DNA of 64,000 nucleotides. It comes from Isoetes taiwanensis. Taxonomy: Eukaryota; Streptophyta; Lycopodiopsida; Isoetales; Isoetaceae. Positions within the stretch are counted from its first letter, which is position 1. Each line of letters starts with the position of its first letter. The notes beneath the pieces were generated by a model. That model had not been told where the DNA came from and did not search any database. It saw nothing but the letters and a program-made list of their open reading frames with translations. Shown one piece after another: positions 56,482 through 64,000 of this stretch. The stretch lies in the NCBI GenBank assembly GCA_021234155.1, contig JAJEKV010000008.1, positions 8,148,445-8,212,444 on the forward strand, written 5' to 3'. Both the position numbers and the translations under genes were made by a program.

Positions 56482-56930
56482 CTCTTCCTTGTAATCAAAG
56501 GATGCTCATCCACCACCAAGTCTTCCACATGGCCTGGGTTGGGCCTCGGGGTATCTACTTGAGATGCCTTCTGGTTCTGACTATTCTTGTGTGTAATTTT
56601 TTCTAATTGGCCATCTTAGCTGAGTTTAATACTCGATCAACCCATAGCATACAATGCAGTCACCTGAGCTCCCTTGGGACATGATCATATCAACCTGGAT
56701 AAGAAGCTTTCCAATGCTAACACCCAGATGATCATCTCCAAGCCTTTGATCATTCACACTATCAGATGGATCCACTACAGTTATTATGCCCTCTGCGAAG
56801 ATCGTCCTGCTGCATCGGTGCAACAATAAGCAATCCATATTCCTCCATTGGAGCCTAGGGCAATATTTCACGTTTGGCTTGCTTGACTCAATTTTGCTTT
56901 CAGATGCGCCCTAAATGAAAGAAGACATGT
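56482..56930 (-). other. Possible 5' part of the same element
   Basis: A minus-strand frame (56871-56626) reads VVDPSDSVNDQRLGDDHLGV, not recognised; it may belong to the upstream part of the DUF7869-like gene. Confidence 0.25.
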
Positions 56931-57230
56931 TCCATATAACCATTAACACTATAAAACAATAAACATTTAACCATATAACCATATAACATTAACCATATAA
57001 CCATAAACATTAACTATATAACCATAAACATTAACCATATAACAATTAACACCATAAAACAATAAACATATAACCATATAACCATTATAGAACCATATAA
57101 CCATATAGAACAATCACAACCATTATAAAACCATATCACCATAAACATACCATCTAAATATTAAAACCATCTTAACATTAAAAAACTATATGACCATTAA
57201 TAAACCATCTAATCATTGAAACCATAACAC
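56931..57230. repeat. Degenerate AT minisatellite
   Basis: Runs of ACCATATAACCATAAACATTA and variants over about 300 bp; low complexity, no coding sense. Confidence 0.8.
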
Positions 57231-58365
57231 ATTCTTGTGGCCACGTGTCGATCCCTCAACGACTGCTGACGTGGCTTACAGTCAACCTGCTGGCCATGGC
57301 ATGCATGACATGGCCTGTACGCGCCAGACACTCATTCATTTACTTTATCTCCCAAATCGAGAGGGCAGCCAGAAATAACTGCACTCTTCCCTTCCTCTGT
57401 TCTTCATCCTCCTTAGTTCTTCCTCTGTTTTTTCTCTGCTGCATTTCTGCAAGGCGATCGGCCAATGAACTCAGGAGTCGACGAATTCTTATGAAAGTGG
57501 CTTGGTCAGCGGATTGTGATGCATCCAACGCCCAGATTTTTCCATTTTTTAATTGAAGGCATCTCTGTGGTTTTTTGTTATCATTTACTCATAACTCTCA
57601 ATAGGGAAAAGGAACTAAAAGTGCCGACTAGGAATCCTCCAAAAATAGATGAAAGAAGGAAAAAAATGTACAGCAAGCATTTTCACAAAAGAAACAACTA
57701 TGAATTTTTCATTGGGTTGATATGTGAAGATGTTAGGTAATTTAGAGCATTGCACATAACTTTCTAACATATAATACATCCTTCCTTGCAGGAATAGCGC
57801 CATTGCTGCATTTCATCTATACTAGCCAGACTCAATAATGCAGTGTACACCCTGCATTCTCGAGTTGAGAATGCCTCACCCAGCCAGCACCAGTCTACTC
57901 CGCCTCGCGAGTCGAGAATACCCAGCCAGCATAGTCTACTCCCCCCACTCTCGACTCGCGAGTCGAGAATGCCTTACCCAGCCAGGACTATAGTCTTCTC
58001 CCCCCATTCTCGACTTGCGAGTCGAGAATTCCTCACCTAGCAAGCAGCACTGTATTCCTTGTATTCTCGACTAGCGAGTTGAGAATCCTTCATCCAGCAC
58101 GAACGCTCTACTCCTTGATTCTTGACTCTCGAGTCGAGAATGCTTCACTCAGCAAACAACTGCACCATTCCCTGCATTCTTGACTCCACCAAAGAAGCAA
58201 CAACACCTCCAACACATCATTCTTTATAACGCCTGAAGTGGTCAAGTACATAATCAAACAGATGATCGAGAATGCGGCCATTCAGACTGGATCCTTCTAC
58301 TTCAGGGCTTTCGAGGATGGGGGCTCAGTCTCGGTGGTCGTATACTAGATACCCGAGTCCTCCTA

Positions 58366-58705
58366 CATCCTCCCTTGACCTGCCCAAGCTCAAAGCATTC
58401 TCCACTGCAAAGGGGAGGGGCTTAGACTGGGTGGAGGCCTCTGGGACTACCGACAGGAGAATGCATTTGGCCTCTATAGAGGACTAGGGTGTTTCGAAAA
58501 GGCCCTCGAGTCCAACATAGCAATGCATACTATTTATCCCACATCCTCCCTTGACCTGCCCAAGCTCAAGTGCATTCTCCACTCTCGAGTCGCATGTGCC
58601 TCTACCCAGTCAAAGCCACTCTCCTTTGAAGCATCTTCTTCGAATATTGCAAAGGGGAGGGGCTCAGACTGGGTGGAGGCCTCTGCGACTAAAGACTCGA
58701 GAATG
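58366..58705. repeat. Direct repeat inside the palindrome locus
   Basis: CTTGACCTGCCCAAGCTCAA and GCAAAGGGGAGGGGCTYAGA, the latter followed by CTGGGTGGAGGCCTCTG, occur in both 58372-58456 and 58549-58685, with palindrome-related sequence inserted in the second copy. Non-coding. Confidence 0.7.
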
Positions 58706-59819
58706 CATCCGAACTCTGTCAACTACCAAAACTATGCAGTTGTTCGCGAGTCAAACATCTTCAAACTACCTATGCCAAAGTACTAAAACATGCAGATGTT
58801 CGCGAGTCACTTCGATTGGTTGTTCTCTTGCTCAACATCTCTCAACCCAGAGAGTTTCTCGACGCTGAAATATGCTTAACAAGGAAACAACCAATCGAGC
58901 AAGCTTTCGAGCAGTTCCACATTCTAATCAAGTGTGTAGGTCTAGTAGGATCTAATAAACAAGCATCCAAATAAAATAGTGAAAAGCACTTATCTCTTCT
59001 CGCAAATATTCTTTGGGCTATTCTATCACAGATCCCGCAGCCTCTCCGAGGGCCTTTGCTTCTTCTGTCAGTTGCATCAACAAGGCATCTCCATCAACAA
59101 CTTATGTTAAAGTGGTCCTTGTGTATCCCTTCTCATTGCGCTGCAATGAAGAATGCACGTGTCCTCTAGCTCATCTCCCGCTGCTACTTTGGCCCCATTG
59201 ATATCGATCAAATCATCTAGACTCAACAAAACCCTCAGTTAGATGGAGCTATAGATTAAAGTAAAGTTAAGAGCTTACAACGTCGTGGCGCCATGACGAT
59301 AAGTCGAGAGGAATCTCTCTGTGCCTCCGGCTGCTAAGACCCGATACATTCCTTTGTGCCCGATACATTCCATGCCTCGAAATGTAAAAGTTCGAATTAG
59401 TGTTTGGGCGGGCTAAAGAAGGTCGTGTTGTACCCTTACCCCGCCTTTTTGCCTTCAATGAAATTTCAAATTTAAGAATGCACTGAAATTTCAAATTTAA
59501 GAATGCGAGTCGAGAAAGCCCCCGCACCCCTCTGTTTTTGTCTTTCCATAGACTTTCTCGACTCGGGAGTCGAGAATACCAACAACTATTATGTTACTGC
59601 TATTCCTGGGCTTCCTTGTACTTGGGAACTTTCTCGACCCACGAGTCGAGAAAGCCCCCTGCCCCCCCTGTTAGATCTTTAAAATAACTGATCTAACATA
59701 GTTCTATTTATTTATTGCATCCCATATCTTGACCGAATCATACACGCCTGGCAATGGTGGAAGGCATTGGGTTGTCCTTAGTGGCCTAAAGGAAACAGGG
59801 CTCCCTTAGACAAGTGGAA

Positions 59820-62780
59820 GGCCTTCGAGAAATTGTGCAGATATGTTCTTCTGGAAGGCCACGAGGATGATGATGGGGATGATGAAGATGAGAAAAAGAA
59901 GAAAACTACAAGAAAGGGCAGGGAATACCTATCAGACTAGTATGACCTCATTCTATACGGTGAGGCTATCTGGAAAAAATGGACAGAGATCTGGACCCTT
60001 TGGACAATTGGACAAAAGGTAAGCTTAAGGACAGCAATAGAGAACTACCCACAAGGCCAGACCCAAAGTTGTTTGACAAGCAATTCATGAAAAGGATACA
60101 GGGCCTAACGGATAAAGAAATGTTTGATCTACAGGGCAAAATCCTAGATGGGATTATCCTGCTAAGGAAGACTAGGAGTTCAAAAATGCAAGATGCAAAG
60201 GATTACGCGACGGTCCTGAAGAGATGACGTGCATTGGAAGAAGGCATCAGGAATTCTGCAATGTTACATCCAACGCATGCAATGATTTTGATTATTATAA
60301 GGAGAAGATCGCGCTGATGAGGATGACATGAAGAAATTGAACTGGCTATGCCAACCCTACATCAATACGAAGCTTAAGCGGCGTCAAAACTGCCCCCTTT
60401 CCTAAACGTGCTATGGCCCTTCTGAAGTAGAAGCTTGGATTCGGGGTGGTGCCATTTAAGACTGATGATAGCTCCCCTCCCTACTTGGTAACCTTGAGTC
60501 ACAAGGGATTTGGTGGTCTGGAACTAGCAGCTGGGCATGTGGCCCTGTTTGCCATGAATATGATAGAAGACCCCACTTTATTTTATGAAAAAACTGATAT
60601 TGAGCAGTGGTATAAGATGTGTCTGGATACTTTTCGTTTCCCGATCTTCTGCATGCCAGGTAATCAGACAACTGATGTCTCACAGTGGGCAATAAATATT
60701 AATTTCAACAATAGAGTCTTGCATTCTATATATGAGCTGGAACATGAGTGTAGAGTTGGCATGTCAAAGGCACCAAGTTTTGCCAACATAATTCTGGTTC
60801 TGATCAAGGTCAAATGCAAACTTGGACAAGTGGTGGTCAAGCGGATAAGTTCATGATTTCTCGGGAAAATATGGAACCCTGGAAGGGCGGCAGGTTTATG
60901 GAGGATGTGTCATCACTTGACAAAGTGAGCACTGATGGTGCTACGGGTCCAATACGTAAGATTCCTATCCGGCAGAGAGTTATCAAGTACTTCATTACAA
61001 GTTTGGTCAAGGGAGATCAGATAGTATGCGAGTGGTACATAAATGGCCTGTTCTCTCAAGGGGCTATACTCTATGGAATGAAACCAATATCTGTGGGTTG
61101 GGAACAAGGATCTGGTTGAGACCATTACGTCATACCTGGATTTGCTTCATTACGATTTTCAAGACAAAAAGGCTGGTGGAAACGGTCAGGACGAAGATGA
61201 TGGAGATAGAGACACGAGAGACAGTCAAGGTGCACCTCCACCTATCGAGGGGCTGGACGAACTCACGGCAGAACAAATAATATATAATCTTTGGCTGAGG
61301 TCAGTTTACTTTTCTTTCGGGGGATTTCTCGACTCGCGAGTCGAGAAACCCCCCAAGCCTGAACACTTTTCGATTTCTAGCATGAATCCTTTCTCAACTC
61401 GCGAGTCGAGAAAACCACCCTAGTAGTACATTACTAACTGATGGCCATCACGATTTCAGGGACATTGAATGAAATCAATCAGCATCATTATCACAATCAC
61501 AGGGATCTGTTGGCGACTCAATTGCACAAGAGGACACTGCATCCAAAAAAGGCAGTCCAGTACAAGACACTGAGACCATGGAGATAGGACCTGAAAGAAT
61601 CAAGATCTCGGCTCTGGATCCCAATCAAGAAATCTGGTCAGAGCCAAACTCGAAATGGGATCCAGATGGCCCCACCAAATTTGTAATTTTTGACGTGATT
61701 GGAGTCTTGGCTGCAATGTACCAAGATGGTCATGTCCCTGAGCTTAACACCTCACAGAAGCCGACAAAGACAACAAATAAGATCGTCTATCCTCGGCCTC
61801 AAGCAAAAGATGTTATTGAATGATGTTGGACCAGGGATTCAAAGTGACCATATGGTCTTGTATGGCAAAGAAAAATATTGTCAATGTCCTTGGTGTACTC
61901 GGCTTGCCCGTTTTGAAGTTCAAGTTTGTTTGGGGCACCGAAAAGGTCGAGCATGTGTCAGATCTCGACTGGCCATCACAAAGGGGAAGCCCATTATGGT
62001 GAAAAAGATGGAAAGAGTTTATGAAGCTTAGCAGGATTTCAACAAACACAACACGATGATCATAGATGACAGCGTCTACAAATGTTATCATTACTCGGAT
62101 AATACCATTATTGCAAAAAGTTATCTACTAGAAGATTATGAGACGGATAAGTGGTCGTCTTATAATCTCGTTCTGGTGTTGGCTGAGTCACTGTTTTCCA
62201 TTCTGGTGGCCGATGTAATAAGGAACTATCCAAAGCTCAAGCAGGTTGTTCCAGAGAGCTATGGACGTGAAATGTTATAGTGATCAAGGTCAATGAACTC
62301 TGATTTGCGATAGCAAAATTCTGCAAAGTTAAAAATTGTATTATATTCTGTAATGAAAATACTAGTACATTGACTTCTTGGGGCCTTTCTTGACTTGCGC
62401 GTCGAGAAAGGCACTGCATGCATTTATGTGTGATTGGATGCACCTATATGGAATGAATGCTCTCCAATCTATTTTTAGTTCTGCACCTTTTTCTTCGTTA
62501 CTCGTGACTAATGGCACTGTAATTGTTAATCATGGACTATCTCTGTTCTAGGTGGCAGAGGACATGGCACAGATCCCCCTCAGGCTACACTGTTACCAGG
62601 GCTTTGGGATAAGCTTACTCATGATTGCAGGCACTATGGGACCTCAAGGGATGAGGAAGAGAGGAAGAAGATTTTAAAACTCCAGAAAGCTCAAAGGATC
62701 ATGCAGGCATTCAATGACATCCACGGAGGTTGGGGATTGGTGAAAAGATGCGAGACGAGGGTGGAGAAATTGGTTGGATA
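59820..62780 (+). pseudogene. Multi-exon gene: methyltransferase-like part plus FCP1/NIF-type phosphatase part (broken)
   Basis: Segments in order: an acidic-then-basic stretch EDDDGDDEDEKKKKTTRKGR (about 59860-59923); a helical region FDKQFMKRIQGLTDKEMFDL (about 60075-60135); SSPPYLVTLSHKGFGGLEL (60470-60526); MISRENMEPWKGGRFMEDVS (60853-60912) and KGDQIVCEWYINGLFSQGAI (61009-61068). The order SPPY-like, PWKGG, then a D/E-W-Y...G block recalls beta-class N4/N6 DNA methyltransferases (DPPY before the SAM-binding motif), with key residues altered. After an intron-like gap comes FVIFDVIGVL (about 61680), KVTIWSCMAKKNIVNVLGVL (about 61838-61897), FVWGTEK, KPIMVKKMERVYEA and MIIDDSVYK (62056-62082), the FCP1/NIF HAD-phosphatase pattern; the second catalytic Asp (DxDx) is Ile. 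Introns are suggested at 61299-61459 and about 62289-62552. Frameshifts and a TAG at 62029 break it. Whether this is one gene or two is inference. Confidence 0.4.
61578..62280 (+). pseudogene. FCP1/NIF-like HAD phosphatase domain
   Basis: The best-supported part of the locus. FDVIGVL corresponds to HAD motif I (usual plant form LDLNGVL), TIWSC to motif II and IIDDS to motif IV, in the right order and spacing. Three frames must be joined (changes near 61835 and 61960-61985). FCP1-type domains dephosphorylate Ser/Thr, classically of the RNA polymerase II tail; activity here is doubtful because of the motif I change and the frame breaks. Confidence 0.6.
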
Positions 62781-64000
62781 GGCCAGCGTGTGGCTCACGA
62801 GGCACCTCCTCGTGAGGCTTTCACGTTCTTCAGGTTGCCCCCAGAGCTTATAGAAGGCAAGAACAAGCTTATAGAAGGACCTTCCATGATGATGTAACTG
62901 TAGTGATAGCAAGACCGCCCTGGTCTCTTTGTCCGATGTAAAATACATTATAACTATCTCATTTATCAATCAAAATTCTTTTCGGAATAACTTTGTTTTA
63001 AATGTGTAATGAAATTCCTTTGTTTGAATTGTATTCTTAATGTTTTCGACTCGCGATCCGAGAAAATAGAGAAAGATATAAGATGTTTGGACCACCCTAG
63101 CACAAAATACTCAAATTTTAGATAGTTATAGAGGCCGAAAAGTTTTCGCACGTCCTTTTCGTGTAAAATAACAAGGTTCCAAATAAAAATGGGAATCACA
63201 TGTGACCCACTTTAATTAAATGCGACTTTTATATAATTTTAGGAAATTGAACGAGTTTTTATGACATGTAGGACTTGGACATTTCTGACGATTCCATTCT
63301 CTAGAATGATAGAATGAGAAGAATGTGAAGAGAATCTAACATCGGATTCAAATATTCAATTATATCACAATTATGTAGGCATACCATTTATCGTGCAGTT
63401 CTCATATTGATAAGGAATTCACGTTGCTAAGACAGAAAGAGCCTTCTCATTTTGCCTTCTCATGTTACTTTTTATGGTACTTTGTTATACACGAAGAAAT
63501 TGCAAAACTATTTGGGACTATGTGCTTCTTCATGCAAAACATGTGGATGTTGAGTAGCAGTCGTGGGAAGATAATGTATTCAAAGTTATGTTGCAGTGTT
63601 GAAGTCCGAGAAAGACTAATAAATTTGGAACACATGTATCTACATGATTTGGCATACATCAGGTTTCCATATTTCCATAATCATTTACGTTTGGCTACTT
63701 CATTTGAGAGGTTGAAAATGCAAAAGATGAGAATCTCCTTCATTTGAGAGGTTGAGAATGCAAAAGATGAGAATCTCCTGTAAAGGGAATAGCGGATGTC
63801 ATGGAAGCGGATAAATAAGCTGTTTTTCTTTCTGGATTTAGAGATATATCCACAGTTTGCTTCTAAATGCATGATGAATTTAGTACAATGTTCTCAATTA
63901 TTTAGCACATTCCTATTGTTTGCCATGATAGTGTAGCGACAGTAGTTCTGTCACTTAGAAATCCATAACGATGATGCAAAAATAGCACTTGATTGTATAT
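62781..64000. other. AT-rich right end, no gene supported
   Basis: Holds one palindrome copy (63043-63066) and a 40-bp tandem duplication at 63701-63778 (CATTTGAGAGGTTGAAAATG and so on, one mismatch). The frames here are short and unrecognised. Confidence 0.5.

Larger units (their letters stand above)
57857..63066. repeat. Dispersed CpG-rich palindrome family (at least 11 copies)
   Basis: Core TCTCGACTCGCGAGTCGAGA, self-complementary. Full or near-full copies: 57857-57873, 57904-57919 (half), 57949-57968 (perfect), 58006-58029, 58063-58086, 58118-58141, 59555-59576, 59631-59652, 61325-61348 (perfect 24 nt), 61390-61413, 62386-62409, 63043-63066, plus half-sites such as 59503-59517. Spacing is irregular (tens of bases to over a kilobase). 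Copies lie in the 5' region and in intron-like gaps of the gene at 59820-62780, and none falls in its recognisable coding blocks. Confidence 0.9.

Noticed and set aside
57245-57556. A 103-codon open frame as a gene
   Set aside because: Composition is unremarkable, no family was recognised, and an opposing frame is equally open.
57857-63066. CRISPR-like array of palindromic repeats
   Set aside because: Spacing is irregular, repeats lie across a eukaryotic multi-exon locus, there are no uniform spacers and no cas genes.

Overview
This is a plant nuclear window, from its intron-containing P450s, a cytosolic aspartyl-tRNA synthetase relic, PPR and ABCC relics, and plant-type LTR and LINE retrotransposons. 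Two genes for microbial-type terpene synthase-like proteins (MTPSLs, a family known from non-seed land plants and absent from seed plants) point to a fern, lycophyte or bryophyte. The large repeat load makes a fern or lycophyte more likely than a small-genome liverwort; I cannot name the species.

Layout. 1-4.45 kb: a decayed copy of 24.0-28.45 kb, holding an ABCC-transporter relic and a 5'-truncated MTPSL relic. 4.45-8.8 kb: AT-rich non-coding DNA with local duplications. 8.8-11.05 kb: aspartyl-tRNA synthetase pseudogene with introns. 11.05-17.65 kb: PPR pseudogene split by a minus-strand LINE of about 5.2 kb; 17.75-19.04 kb: a second, truncated LINE of the same type. 19.3-23.28 kb: broken Ty1/copia element. 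23.28-24.97 kb: ABCC exons. 27.46-28.57 kb (-): intact MTPSL-A. 28.8-31.8 kb: tandem repeats, two MITE-like elements and a 99-bp foldback. 32.7-35.77 kb: an LTR, a TRIM element and a truncated L1-type LINE. 36.77-38.37 kb (+) and 39.31-40.98 kb (-): two A-type (CYP71-clan) P450s tail to tail. 42.07-43.21 kb (+): MTPSL-B, head to head with the second P450. 43.4-46.4 kb: a pair of direct repeats. 46.39-49.45 kb: Ty3/gypsy remnant and its 3' LTR. 49.6-54.6 kb: gene scraps and tRNA-like repeats. 54.7-56.5 kb (-): broken transposon-type gene with HDK.DQ.KT and VGHTHDDID motifs. 57.8-63.1 kb: a locus dotted with a 20-24 bp CpG-rich palindrome, surrounding a broken multi-exon gene with a beta-class DNA-methyltransferase-like part and an FCP1/NIF-type HAD-phosphatase part.

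How it may work. MTPSL-A, CYP-1, CYP-2 and MTPSL-B lie within 16 kb. Both synthases carry the class I metal-binding motifs and Ser/Thr-rich N-termini that resemble plastid targeting peptides; both P450s carry a membrane anchor and haem signature. The simplest reading is a small terpenoid gene cluster: a synthase makes a hydrocarbon or alcohol, and ER-bound P450s oxidise it. The divergent CYP-2/MTPSL-B pair could share a promoter. Products and co-expression cannot be read from sequence.

Quality caution. One-base frameshifts interrupt CYP-1 and MTPSL-B beside otherwise perfect coding sequence, and differences between the two copies of the 4.4-kb duplication fall largely at CAG/CTG and CG sites. 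Some apparent damage may be assembly or base-calling error at methylated or homopolymer sites, so pseudogene calls resting on frameshifts alone are provisional.
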